Of a stretch of 62,765 nt of DNA, positions 31,261-40,841 are shown in pieces. How positions within the stretch are numbered: the first letter of the stretch is position 1; the number at the start of each line of letters is the position of its first letter. The DNA is from Clostridia bacterium (GTDB lineage Bacteria; Bacillota; Clostridia; Christensenellales; Borkfalkiaceae). The stretch lies in contig JAFTQB010000012.1 of the NCBI GenBank assembly GCA_017462985.1, positions 1 through 62,765 on the forward strand, in the 5' to 3' direction. The position numbers and the translations under genes were made by a program. The notes under the pieces were generated by a model. That model saw only the letters and a program-made list of their open reading frames with translations. It made no database searches and was not told where the DNA came from.

Positions 31261-34254
31261 ATGAAAAGGACAAAGAAAGGATTACTCATTGGATTGCTTT
31301 CCGTTTGCGCGGCGGCGCTGATCGGGGTTTCCGCAGGCGTTTCGTCGCCTGTGAAAGAAGTACAAGCCGAGTTGATCGGTTCTACGGTGCGCGATAATTA
31401 TACCCTTGGCGAGGCGTTTACAATGCCCTCGTCCGTTACCGTAGAAACGGGAGACGGCAGCTACGAAGCAACGGAAGGCTACATAGTTTATCCCGACGGC
31501 TTGGCGTATTCGGGAAGCTCGTTTGCGCTGAATACCTGCGGCCAATATAAGGTGGTTTATCAAACGACGGTGGGCGGAACGCGCTATGTGGCGGAAAAGA
31601 GCTTTTTCGTGGAAGAGGGCGTTTATTCGGTGGGCGCTGCTTCGTCCGTTTCCTACGGAGCGTTGAACAGCAATTTCAGCTCTTTCGGGTTGACGGAAGG
31701 TTTGTTGTTGGAAATGGCTTCCGACGATACCTTCTATTATAAGAAGCCTATCAATATTTACGAAGATACTTGGAATGAGATCATTGCGTTTAACTGTATT
31801 CAGGAAAAGGTGAATGTTGGGATAATTACGATCCGCTTGACCGATTGTTACGATTCGTCCAATTATATGGATTTGATTTATCATAAATTGGAAGAATCTT
31901 ATCTTTGTATTCGCGCAGGGGCGCAAGGGCAGGCGTCGGTAGGGCTTGCGATAAACGGCAACCCGAATGCCGGCAAGACGTTTATTGACGGTACGCAATA
32001 TAATATTTTCCGTAATACCAACGGCACGGGGATTGCTTCCAACCGTTATACGGGTACGAAAAACAATATCAAACTCTATCTCGATACGACGAGCCGTAAG
32101 GATATCCGCGTATACGTGGAAACCGCGCCCGAAACAGTGAGAAGTTCGCTCGTAACGGAATTTAATAATCCCGCTCTGTATAACTACGAATTTAACGGCT
32201 TTACGACGGGCGAAGTGTTCCTTTCCGTTTCGGCTACGTCTTATAGCGGCGTAACGAGCGCGCCGATCCAGATTGGTTCGATCATGGGCGTTCAAGGCGA
32301 AGCGTTACAGGCTGCCGCCTATACGGACGAACAAAATCCTACGGTGAAAGTGGACGAAAATGCAATAGGTGCAAGGCTGGTTGCGGGCGCTACCGTGAGC
32401 GTTCCAAAAGCAACGGCTTACGATCCTTCGGGGATTGCGGGTGAAGTGAACTATTCGGTATATTATAATTACGGAACCGATCAACAATCGTTGATCAGCG
32501 TTTCGAACGGTCAGTTTATCCCCAAAAATCTCGGCAAGTATACCGTGGAATATTCTGCAAAAGACACTTTCGGCAACGTTGGTACGGCAACGCTTGATAT
32601 GTACGCGGTGAAAGAAGGAACGAGCGGGATCGACTTTACCAACGCGGATAGAACGAACGCGGACGCGGGGGATCAAGTAGATTTCGGCGGGTATCAAGCG
32701 AAAGGCGTAAACGGCGACGTAACGGTAAGCGTTACGATAACGTTGCCGAGCGGTAAAACGGTTGTTTTGGACGGTGAGGATAAGACGTTGCTTTTGGAAA
32801 AAGCGGGCGTTTACGGCGTTGTATACGCCTATACCGACGGCGTTTATTCTTACGTGCACGAATACGAACTGAACGCCGCGAGCGTGGGCAAGCTCGCCTT
32901 TAACGGAAACATCGTATTACCGAAGTATCTCATCAAGAACGCCGAATATTCTATCGAGGGCGCAAAGGCGTATCGTTTTACGGACGGCGCGCCGATGGAA
33001 GTAGAGCGCGTTTGCTCCGTTTCTTACGACGGAGGCATTACTTGGACGGCTTGCGACGGCGAACAGGTGGAAATCACAGGTAGTAATACGGCGAAATTCA
33101 GATACGCTTGTAAGGACGATCCAACGGTATATATCGAAAGCGAAGAGGTGATGATCGTGGACGTGAATTATACGCCCGATATTGCCACCGACGTGCTTGA
33201 CGTCGGCAGCTATTTCGTGGGCAACGCTACGGCAACGGCAAGCAATTCGTACGTGCAATACGTTCCGAAGGCGGCGGGCGATACGACGCTTGATTTCATC
33301 AATCCGATTTCTCTTTCCAATTTTGAATTTGGATTCTTCCTTCCTACGGCGAGCAAGCTTTCGGCTTTGACGCTCACGCTGACAGATTATTATAATCGGA
33401 AGGCTGCGATCACGTTCACGCTTACGAAACGGGACGGAGTTTGCTATTTCTCCGCCGACGGCGGCGCTGAAACGCGACTCGCGTCCGATTATCATAGCGG
33501 CGGCAAAGCTTCGGTCTTGTATAACCTTTCGCAGATTGCGATCAATGCGACCGACCGTATCGCCTACAACCGTTCGTTTACGACGGATAAATGCTTGCTT
33601 TCCGTTACGATGAAAGGCGCGGATACGGCTACGCAATTGCAAATTTCGCAGATCTGTAAGCAGGATTTCCGCACGATGAGAAACGATACGATTGCGCCGA
33701 TGATTTACGCAAGTATGCCTGAGGAGATCGCTGCGCTTGGCGATACCGTCGTAATTCCTGCGCCCACGTTTACCGACGTGTTGACGCCTATTCTTAACAA
33801 GGATTGTTTCGTAACCGTTTATTTGGACGGTACGCTTTTGAAACAAAGCGTTTCCGACTTCACGCAAACGTATTCGTTGGATTTGGAAGCCTACGGAAAT
33901 TATCAGATTGTTTATTCTTGCGAATACGGCGGTAAAAAGCCGTATGCGATCACCTTAGTCGTAAGCGTAATCGATAATATTGCGCCCGAGATCACGATCA
34001 CCCGTTATCAAAGCAGCATAGCTGTGGATGAAAAAATAGCCGTTGAATTTTCCGTAAGCGATAACGTTACGGCCAGCGAGGATATTTCGCGTTGGATGAT
34101 GATCATGGATGAGAACAACGTGTTGGTCAAGTCGGTAAATTTGGCGGAAGGAACAGTGAAGTTGCAAGAAGCGGGAACGTATACCGTATTCTTGTATTGT
34201 AGCGATGCGATGGGAAATTCGGTCGTTGTTTCCTATCAAATTACGGTGGCATAA
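31261..34254 (+). CDS. Large secreted protein with Ig-like domains
   Basis: This 997-residue protein has a Sec signal peptide (GLLIGLLSVCAAALIGVSAG, likely cleaved after VQA). There is no lipobox and no LPxTG anchor. The body is built of beta-sandwich repeats: cadherin/HYR-like units such as DPSGIAGEVNYSVYYNYGTD and a terminal unit with DNIAPEITITRYQSSI. A ~180-residue stretch near residues 130-310 resembles a lectin-type jelly roll (DTFYYKKPINIYEDTWNEII). No catalytic residues are recognised. It is in the operon right after the permeases, so a substrate-binding or scaffolding role outside the cell is likely. Confidence 0.7.
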   Translation: MKRTKKGLLIGLLSVCAAALIGVSAGVSSPVKEVQAELIGSTVRDNYTLGEAFTMPSSVTVETGDGSYEATEGYIVYPDGLAYSGSSFALNTCGQYKVVYQTTVGGTRYVAEKSFFVEEGVYSVGAASSVSYGALNSNFSSFGLTEGLLLEMASDDTFYYKKPINIYEDTWNEIIAFNCIQEKVNVGIITIRLTDCYDSSNYMDLIYHKLEESYLCIRAGAQGQASVGLAINGNPNAGKTFIDGTQYNIFRNTNGTGIASNRYTGTKNNIKLYLDTTSRKDIRVYVETAPETVRSSLVTEFNNPALYNYEFNGFTTGEVFLSVSATSYSGVTSAPIQIGSIMGVQGEALQAAAYTDEQNPTVKVDENAIGARLVAGATVSVPKATAYDPSGIAGEVNYSVYYNYGTDQQSLISVSNGQFIPKNLGKYTVEYSAKDTFGNVGTATLDMYAVKEGTSGIDFTNADRTNADAGDQVDFGGYQAKGVNGDVTVSVTITLPSGKTVVLDGEDKTLLLEKAGVYGVVYAYTDGVYSYVHEYELNAASVGKLAFNGNIVLPKYLIKNAEYSIEGAKAYRFTDGAPMEVERVCSVSYDGGITWTACDGEQVEITGSNTAKFRYACKDDPTVYIESEEVMIVDVNYTPDIATDVLDVGSYFVGNATATASNSYVQYVPKAAGDTTLDFINPISLSNFEFGFFLPTASKLSALTLTLTDYYNRKAAITFTLTKRDGVCYFSADGGAETRLASDYHSGGKASVLYNLSQIAINATDRIAYNRSFTTDKCLLSVTMKGADTATQLQISQICKQDFRTMRNDTIAPMIYASMPEEIAALGDTVVIPAPTFTDVLTPILNKDCFVTVYLDGTLLKQSVSDFTQTYSLDLEAYGNYQIVYSCEYGGKKPYAITLVVSVIDNIAPEITITRYQSSIAVDEKIAVEFSVSDNVTASEDISRWMMIMDENNVLVKSVNLAEGTVKLQEAGTYTVFLYCSDAMGNSVVVSYQITVA

Positions 34255-34269
34255 CGGAGGGAAAAAAGA

Positions 34270-36294
34270 ATGAAAAAAATCTTAAAACGATTGTTGTGTT
34301 TGGGATTGTCGGCGGTTTCGGTATTCGCCTGCTTTGCTTGCAATCAAGAAGAAAACAACGATGACAACAATAATAACAACGCCGTTGCCAACGCCAATCA
34401 CGATTTTTCGTATACGGAAACGGAAGATTGGCTGGTGAGAGGCGGGCAGACGCAATATAAGATCGTTATGCCCGAGGGTGCTTCTACGGAGCTTGGCTAT
34501 GCGAAAACGGAGCTGACGAATTTGTTTGCGGAAGCAACGGGGATCGAATTGCAAGCGGTAACGGACGCAGGACTTTCGCATAATGCGGAAAATCGTTATA
34601 TCTCGCTTGGCGATACCGAGCTTTTCGAAACTTCTGGGTTGACTGTGGATAAATCCAAATTGACCCGCGATGGGATCCGTATTATCACGAAGGATAAAAC
34701 GATCTATATCGTCGGCGGCGGCGACGTGGGCGTTTTATACGGCGTTTACGACTTTTTGAACTTGAATTTCGGGTTTGAAGCGTATTATACCGATTGTTAC
34801 GATCTTGATACGGGCGTAACGGACGTAAAGCTGATGAATTACAACGTAACGGATATTCCCGATATTGAATACCGTTGCGGCGGCGGATATTTATACGACG
34901 CGGGCAATTACGATCAGACGATGCTCAGCTACCGTTTTAGAAGAAAGGACGCGTACTGGAAATTCATAATGCCTATTCATAAAGAACTGAATAACGTCAA
35001 TTCGGAAAAAGCGAGCGAACACAATAGTGTGCGATACTATTTGCCGCAGGAACAGTATCTTTATAATTCGGATGCTTCGATGAATTATCCCGAATTCTAT
35101 TCCACGGAAGGGGAACAGCTTTGCTATACGGCGCGCGGGGACGCAGACTTGTTTGATTTAATGACCGATCTTTGCGCAGAGAAGATTGAAAATTCTCTGA
35201 AGCTTTATACGCCTGCAACGCATCCCGATTATACTGCGGTACAAATCGGTATCCAGGATAATTCCGATATGTGTACGTGTCTCGAATGTTTGAGAGTAAA
35301 AGAAAAATATGGCGCCATTTCCGCAACGGTCGTTATTTTCATCAACGAGGTGAGCAGAAAGGTTAATGCGTGGATGGAACTTCCTGAAAATGCAGAATAT
35401 GCGCGTGAAAATTTCCAATATCTGTTCTTTGTGTACGCGGAGACGATGGAGCCTCCTTATCAATGGGATGAAAAAGCAGGGAAATATATGCCTGCCGACA
35501 ATGCGGTGCTTCCCGCGGAAAACGTTTCTATCTTCCTTGCCGTGAGCAAATTTAATTACGGAAAGAGCGTTTATGCCGATGAAAACAGCACGGTACGCGG
35601 CTATATCGACGCTTGGGGTACGTATTTCAACGACTATTTCGTATGGAGCTACGGCGGCTTTATCGACGACTATATGGCGTTTTTTGATAACTATAATTTC
35701 TATGAACAGGGATACGCGTATTTTGCTTCGCTTGGTGCAAAATTGATGCTTCCTCAGTTCCATAGCTCGCAACGCGGCGGGGATACGGCGTTCTATACGC
35801 TGTATACCTATCTCGGCGCGAAAATGATGTGGGATAGCTCGTTGGACGCGGCGGAATTGACGGAAAAATTTTTCAACGCGATGTATAAAGACGCGGCGCC
35901 CGCGATGAAAGCGGTTTATAACGAAGGGCGTTTCTGGTTTGCAAGGCAATCCACCGAGAACGCTTGGACGTATCAAGCTTGGTGGTTGAAGCCTACGCAA
36001 GCGAAATCGTATTGGACGCTTGGGTACATTGAAGGGTTGTTCAGCCTTTTGGACGAAGCGTATGCGGCGATCGAGAAATATAAGAACGATGAAGAGCTGT
36101 ATTCCTCGCTCAAAAATCATATCGACATGGAATGGGTATGTCCTGCGAAGGTTGCGATTGATCATTTCAGCACTTCCTATACGACGGAACATTATGCGTG
36201 GATGAAAGAGAACTTTAAGGCGATTTGCAGTAAGCTCGGCTTCCAAGCGGTAGGCGAACATACTACGCTTTCGAGCTATCTTGCAGGATTTTAA
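34270..36294 (+). CDS. DUF4838-type lipoprotein, probable glycoside hydrolase-like protein
   Basis: This 674-residue lipoprotein (signal VSVFACFACNQ, then an acidic Asn/Asp stretch) starts with an N-terminal GH-accessory alpha/beta domain typical of glucuronidase/hexosaminidase families (YAKTELTNLFAEATG, YIVGGGDVGVLYGVYDFLN). A ~400-residue DUF4838-like TIM barrel region follows (NSDMCTCLECLRVKEKYG, then VFINEVSRKVNAWMELPEN, YLFFVYAETMEPP). It likely acts outside the cell on glycans, but catalytic residues are not established for this family. It sits between the Ig-like protein and another surface lipoprotein. Confidence 0.78.
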   Translation: MKKILKRLLCLGLSAVSVFACFACNQEENNDDNNNNNAVANANHDFSYTETEDWLVRGGQTQYKIVMPEGASTELGYAKTELTNLFAEATGIELQAVTDAGLSHNAENRYISLGDTELFETSGLTVDKSKLTRDGIRIITKDKTIYIVGGGDVGVLYGVYDFLNLNFGFEAYYTDCYDLDTGVTDVKLMNYNVTDIPDIEYRCGGGYLYDAGNYDQTMLSYRFRRKDAYWKFIMPIHKELNNVNSEKASEHNSVRYYLPQEQYLYNSDASMNYPEFYSTEGEQLCYTARGDADLFDLMTDLCAEKIENSLKLYTPATHPDYTAVQIGIQDNSDMCTCLECLRVKEKYGAISATVVIFINEVSRKVNAWMELPENAEYARENFQYLFFVYAETMEPPYQWDEKAGKYMPADNAVLPAENVSIFLAVSKFNYGKSVYADENSTVRGYIDAWGTYFNDYFVWSYGGFIDDYMAFFDNYNFYEQGYAYFASLGAKLMLPQFHSSQRGGDTAFYTLYTYLGAKMMWDSSLDAAELTEKFFNAMYKDAAPAMKAVYNEGRFWFARQSTENAWTYQAWWLKPTQAKSYWTLGYIEGLFSLLDEAYAAIEKYKNDEELYSSLKNHIDMEWVCPAKVAIDHFSTSYTTEHYAWMKENFKAICSKLGFQAVGEHTTLSSYLAGF

Positions 36295-36315
36295 TAGAAC
36301 AGGGAGGAAAAGTTT

Positions 36316-38454
36316 ATGAAGAAAAATATTCGTAATGCAGTTATACGCTTTCTTCTCCTTGGTTTTGCGGGCGTTTGCTCAGCTTGCGTGTTTGTCGCTT
36401 GCGACGGCAGCGGCGATACGGGCTGGGTGGACGGTTCGCCCGTAATTCCGGAAGGAGAAACGCCGATCACTTTGGCGCTCGGCAGTGAAAATGCGGGCAT
36501 GATCCTCGGCGATGAAACGGAGCTTGCTATCAATTATAACGGCGAAAAATCGGCGCTTAGTTGGTCGTCGTCCGATCCTTCCGTGGCGACGGTGGAAAAC
36601 GGCGTTGTTGCGGCGCTTAGCGAGGGTGAAACCACGGTAACCGTTACCGATGGAACCCGTACGGATACTTGCACGGTTACGGTCGGGTTTGGGAATCTGC
36701 AACCTACGCTCGTTCTTGATTACATCACCTCGGATAGCGTAAAGATTTCGAAAAACAGTACGCTTGCCGTAGAAGGAAAGGTGTGCTTCAACGGCAAAAG
36801 CTTCCCTTGCGAACTTTCCGTAGCGGTGGAAGATAACGAAGTCCTTTCCTATTCGGAGGGCGAATTGAAGGGGCTTGAGTTTGGAACTTCCGAGGTTTTC
36901 GTCAGCACCGTTTGGAAGCAATTCGACAGCGCGTTGCTTTCCGCGTCGTTTGAGGTAACGGTGATCAAGAATATCGTTTTAACGGCGCTTGTGGAACATA
37001 ATGGCGAGCTGCTTGCGCAAGATGAGGTCGAGCTTAATCTTTTGAAAGATTGGCAGGGCGAACATTACGGCGAAAACAAGCTGACGTTCCAATTCATTGC
37101 GTACGAAAACGGCGTGGACGTTTCGAATAAAGTAGAAATGTCCATTCCCCAAGGCTCGGCTTACGTTGCTTTTGATAAAACGACGGGTATTGCAACGCCG
37201 AAACAGGAAGGTAGAGCGAAGATCAGAGGCAGATTTACCGATGAGGACGGGATTACGCACACGAAAGAAATTTACGTTGATGTCGTTTGTCCTGTTGCCG
37301 CTTATACGGAAGAGGTGGTTTATTGTACCCAAGAAGCGTTCGACGTAGAGAGCTATTTCGGCGAGGGGGCAAAAATCACGTCGGCATATCAGGGCGGCGA
37401 AGAGATCGTGGTTTCCAGCAACGTCGTTTCGCTTTTGGCGCGCGGGTTGAATACCGAGCCGGTGGAGATCCGCACGAATAAGGGTGGCTTGCGGTTTGAA
37501 AAACTCAACGCCTACACGGCGATTCTCAATAACGATAATTTCTCTGAATGCTTTTTGGCGGATAAGGAAGTGAACGGTTATTATTTGCTTGGCGGAAACG
37601 TTACCGTGGATATGAGCGCACAGAGCGCGGGTAGCACGACGAACGGCTTTGCTGGCGTATTTGACGGCAAGGGCTACACCGTGAACGCAACCGTTTCCAC
37701 GAACGGGATTTTCGGTCAACTTCTCAACGGCGCGGAAATCGTGGATACGCATTTCAATTTCACTTTTATAGCGGGCAGCGACGGCACGGCTTGTGGTTTG
37801 GCTTCGAACGCGGCAAACGTGAATACTCCGAAAGTGAAGTTGAACAATTTGTACGTAACCTCGACGAACTATCTTGAGCATTCCTATTCTTTGATGCTCA
37901 ATGCAGTTCATAATCTTACGATGAAAGACGTTTACGTAAATATCAGCGTAGGCGAGGAAACGACGGGTGCGCTTTCGCAGCGTGCGGCGCTCTTCCGCTT
38001 TGATAAGCGTAACGACGAAGGCGTTGCGGCGGCGAATGAAGTATACAAAGGTGCGGTTTCTAACGTATACGTGGTAACGGGTGCGTTTATTGCCATTTCC
38101 GACGGAGTGTTGGGTTACGGTGTGCCGAACAGAGCGTTCGTTACTTATGCGGCGAACGATATGGAGAAAATCGGGGCGGTACAGCTTTGGGAAACGGGTA
38201 GTTTCCAAAGATTGAAGCTTTACGATAACACCGACGCTACTGATAACAACAAGTATTTCGGTATGATTCATTTTAATAACGTAAACGGTTACGGAGCTGT
38301 TCCTTATCAAAACTACGATAAAGAAATTCACGGAGCATTGACGAAGCAGGTGAATAGTTATACCTATATTTACAACTATATGTATCGGTATGATACGGTC
38401 GCGGAGCTTCTTGCAAGCGGCGTAACGAAAGTTGGGACGTGGGAAGTGAAATAA
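36316..38454 (+). CDS. Surface lipoprotein with BIG2 and GLUG-like domains
   Basis: This 712-residue protein begins with a signal peptide ending CVFVACDGSGD. A BIG2-type Ig domain is clear at about residues 50-120 (ALSWSSSDPSVATVENGVVA, EGETTVTVTDGT). Further Ig-like units follow, and the C-terminal third has the GLUG-like GFAGVFDGKGYTVNATVSTN block, as in the 23534 lipoprotein. No enzyme motif is recognised. Shared architecture with that protein suggests a common binding or structural role. It is cotranscribed with the M55 peptidase gene four bases downstream. Confidence 0.75.
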   Translation: MKKNIRNAVIRFLLLGFAGVCSACVFVACDGSGDTGWVDGSPVIPEGETPITLALGSENAGMILGDETELAINYNGEKSALSWSSSDPSVATVENGVVAALSEGETTVTVTDGTRTDTCTVTVGFGNLQPTLVLDYITSDSVKISKNSTLAVEGKVCFNGKSFPCELSVAVEDNEVLSYSEGELKGLEFGTSEVFVSTVWKQFDSALLSASFEVTVIKNIVLTALVEHNGELLAQDEVELNLLKDWQGEHYGENKLTFQFIAYENGVDVSNKVEMSIPQGSAYVAFDKTTGIATPKQEGRAKIRGRFTDEDGITHTKEIYVDVVCPVAAYTEEVVYCTQEAFDVESYFGEGAKITSAYQGGEEIVVSSNVVSLLARGLNTEPVEIRTNKGGLRFEKLNAYTAILNNDNFSECFLADKEVNGYYLLGGNVTVDMSAQSAGSTTNGFAGVFDGKGYTVNATVSTNGIFGQLLNGAEIVDTHFNFTFIAGSDGTACGLASNAANVNTPKVKLNNLYVTSTNYLEHSYSLMLNAVHNLTMKDVYVNISVGEETTGALSQRAALFRFDKRNDEGVAAANEVYKGAVSNVYVVTGAFIAISDGVLGYGVPNRAFVTYAANDMEKIGAVQLWETGSFQRLKLYDNTDATDNNKYFGMIHFNNVNGYGAVPYQNYDKEIHGALTKQVNSYTYIYNYMYRYDTVAELLASGVTKVGTWEVK

Positions 38455-38458
38455 AACT

Positions 38459-39268
38459 ATGAACTATTTGATCGCAGTCGATTTAGAAGGTGCGCACGGC
38501 GTAGTGGGAGAGCCTTACAAAGGGCTTTCCCCTACCCTTGGCGAATACCGCTTGGCGGTGGAAAACGTAACGAAAGAGGTCAATGCGGCGATTGCCGCAC
38601 TTTACGATAGCGGTGCAAGCGGCGTGTATGTTTGGGATAATCACGGCAATCTTGACAATCTGGATTTTACGAAGGTGGATTCGCGGGCAAAGAAGATCAA
38701 ACCGATCAGCAATTCGATCGGGCGGTTGGATTTTTGCAAGGAATATTCTTTTGCGGGTATGGTGCTTATCGGCTACCATGCGCGGGAAGGAAGAAGAAAC
38801 GGCGTGCTTGCGCATACGTACAGCTCGGCGGATATTCAATATTATAAGCTGGGCGGAAAGCCTGTTGGCGAATACGATATTGACGGCGCAATCGCGGCGA
38901 GCTTTGGCGTGCCGACGGTATTTTTATCTTCGGACGACGCTTGCGCTGCGGATTTTTCAGAGAATTTTCCCACGGCAATCACGGCGGTCACGAAGCTTGG
39001 AAAAGGCAGAAACGAAGCGGAATTTTTGCCTGTTGAAGAGGTTCTTGAAAGTATTTATTGCGGGGTAAAAAAGGCTGTAAAAGCGAAAATTTCTCCGATT
39101 GCGCCCGTATTTCCAACGTCGATCGAAGTTCGGTATACGCGTACGGAATACGCGGCGAAAATTTTTGAAAAGCTCAGCGGAAAAGGATTGTCTGTGGATT
39201 ACGGCGAGGACGCGCATATTTTGATAGGCACGGTGAAAAACGTTGACGAACTGAGGACATTTTTGTAA
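38459..39268 (+). CDS. M55-family D-aminopeptidase (DppA-like)
   Basis: This 269-residue cytosolic protein resembles the zinc-dependent D-aminopeptidase DppA. Family metal and active-site elements are visible: IAVDLEGAHGVVG, VWDNHGN, GMVLIGYHAREG and YSSADIQYYKLGG. DppA releases D-amino acids from short peptides such as D-Ala-D-Ala. In this operon it might process amino-acid parts of a glycopeptide or peptidoglycan-derived substrate; this is inference. Its ribosome site is weak, and with a 4-base gap translational coupling to the upstream gene is likely. Confidence 0.85.
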   Translation: MNYLIAVDLEGAHGVVGEPYKGLSPTLGEYRLAVENVTKEVNAAIAALYDSGASGVYVWDNHGNLDNLDFTKVDSRAKKIKPISNSIGRLDFCKEYSFAGMVLIGYHAREGRRNGVLAHTYSSADIQYYKLGGKPVGEYDIDGAIAASFGVPTVFLSSDDACAADFSENFPTAITAVTKLGKGRNEAEFLPVEEVLESIYCGVKKAVKAKISPIAPVFPTSIEVRYTRTEYAAKIFEKLSGKGLSVDYGEDAHILIGTVKNVDELRTFL

Positions 39269-39275
39269 AAATAAG

Positions 39276-39311
39276 AAAATATAAAAGAAAATATAAAAGA
39301 AAATATAAAAG
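39276..39311. repeat. Three tandem 12-bp AT-rich repeats
   Basis: AAAATATAAAAG occurs three times in a row, followed by a partial copy, in the 61-base gap between the M55 gene and the ARH gene. The ribosome site of the ARH gene (AAGGA) lies just after it. Confidence 0.85.
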
Positions 39312-39329
39312 AAAATAAGGAATATCTAA

Positions 39330-40838
39330 ATGAAACTCAATCACGATATTTATAAAGATAAAGTATACGCTTGTTGGATAGGGAAAAATATCGGCGGTAC
39401 GCTCGGCGGGCCATATGAAGGGCGGCGCGAAAAATTAGACGTTAAAGGTTTTAAAACGAAGCCGAACGATCCGCTTCCCAACGACGATCTTGATTTGCAG
39501 CTGATTTGGTTGCAAGCGATCGAACAGGAAGGACCGAGAAATCTGACGGCGGAAAAGCTGGGCGAGTATTGGCTTTCGTTTATCGTAGCTTGTTGGAGCG
39601 AGTACGGTATTGCAAAGCGGAATATGCAGATCGGCGTGATTCCTCCCTTGTGCGGGGATATGGAAAATAACGTTTGGAAACATTCGAACGGCGCTTGGAT
39701 CAGAACGGAGATCTGGGCGACGCTTGCGCCCGCTTGCCCTGATATTGCGGCGAGATATGCGATTGAGGACGCAAAGGTAGATCACGGTATGGGCGAGGGA
39801 ACGTATGCGGCGATGTTTGTCGCGGCAATCGAAAGCGCGGCGTTCGTGATTTCTGATATTCGCAAGCTCATTGAAATCGGTCTTGCAAAGATTCCCGTGG
39901 ACTGCCGTATGGCGCGGTCGATTCGGTTGCTTCTCGAATGTTATGATTCGGGCGTACCTGCAATGGAAGCACGCGATAGGATTTTGGCGGAAAACGCGGA
40001 TATTTCCGACGGTTGGTTCCAAGCGCCCTCCAACGTTTCTTACGCAATGCTCGGCATTTTGTACGGCGAGGGCGATTTTAAAAAGTCTATGTTGCTTGCG
40101 ATCAATTGCGGCGACGATACCGATTGTACGGCGGGTACGGTCGGTTCGATTTTGGGAATTATGTACGGTACGGCGGGAATCCCCACGGATTGGCGCGAAT
40201 ACGTCGGCGATAAAATCGTTACGCTTTCCATCAATCTTTGTATTTCTTGGAAAAAGATTACGAGTTGTACGCAACTTACCGATCGCGTCGTTCGTTTGGC
40301 GCCGTTTGTCTTGCAACTTAGTAAAGCAGATTTCAGAAAAGAGGTAGAGCTTACCGACGGAGAGAACGAATGGGAAGATGAAGAAGTTGAAAGCTTTTTG
40401 CTTCCTTACGGCAAGAGCGAAGAATCGGATGAAATGCGGCGTTCAGTCTTTTCGTTGAAGCCACACACCACGACTACGAGATTTGCTTATGCAACTGCGA
40501 TCGTTTCTTACGATGGGGAACCGGTGTTGAAACGCGGCGGCGAAAAGAAAGTAACGGTGCAATTTGTCAATAACGTAAAAGCTTACGGGAATCAGCCGTA
40601 TAGCCTTTCGGTGCAGTTGGTGCTTCCAGAGGGCGTTTCGGCGGATAAAAAAGAGTTCGAGGTATATTTGCCGCATTGGACGTCGGTTACGCTTTGCGAC
40701 TGTTTATCCGTTCCTGTAGAAATTACGTTTAAAGCGGAAGAAAAACTGAGAGGCGTTAATAAAGCGTATCTCCTCGTTTCCGCCGAGGGAAGATACACGG
40801 TTGGGTGCGTACCCGTGGTACTTTTAAATCGCGAATAG
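39330..40838 (+). CDS. ADP-ribosylglycohydrolase-family protein with C-terminal beta domain
   Basis: This 502-residue protein has an ARH fold in residues ~1-320: WIGKNIGGTLGGPYEGRREK, the acidic PNDDLDLQLIW, and NCGDDTDCTAGTVGSILGIM, the Mg-binding DDTD motif. A ~180-residue C-terminal domain of Ig-like sheets follows. Family members cleave ADP-ribose bonds, but many unexplored ones lie in carbohydrate loci and may act on other N- or O-glycosidic bonds. It ends in TAG at 40836, a stop rarely used in this window. The next gene starts three bases later in the same frame. Confidence 0.82.
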   Translation: MKLNHDIYKDKVYACWIGKNIGGTLGGPYEGRREKLDVKGFKTKPNDPLPNDDLDLQLIWLQAIEQEGPRNLTAEKLGEYWLSFIVACWSEYGIAKRNMQIGVIPPLCGDMENNVWKHSNGAWIRTEIWATLAPACPDIAARYAIEDAKVDHGMGEGTYAAMFVAAIESAAFVISDIRKLIEIGLAKIPVDCRMARSIRLLLECYDSGVPAMEARDRILAENADISDGWFQAPSNVSYAMLGILYGEGDFKKSMLLAINCGDDTDCTAGTVGSILGIMYGTAGIPTDWREYVGDKIVTLSINLCISWKKITSCTQLTDRVVRLAPFVLQLSKADFRKEVELTDGENEWEDEEVESFLLPYGKSEESDEMRRSVFSLKPHTTTTRFAYATAIVSYDGEPVLKRGGEKKVTVQFVNNVKAYGNQPYSLSVQLVLPEGVSADKKEFEVYLPHWTSVTLCDCLSVPVEITFKAEEKLRGVNKAYLLVSAEGRYTVGCVPVVLLNRE

Positions 40839-40841
40839 AAA

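Noticed and set aside
39276-39311. CRISPR-like array
   Set aside because: The units are contiguous 12-mers without spacers, and no cas genes are present anywhere in the window.
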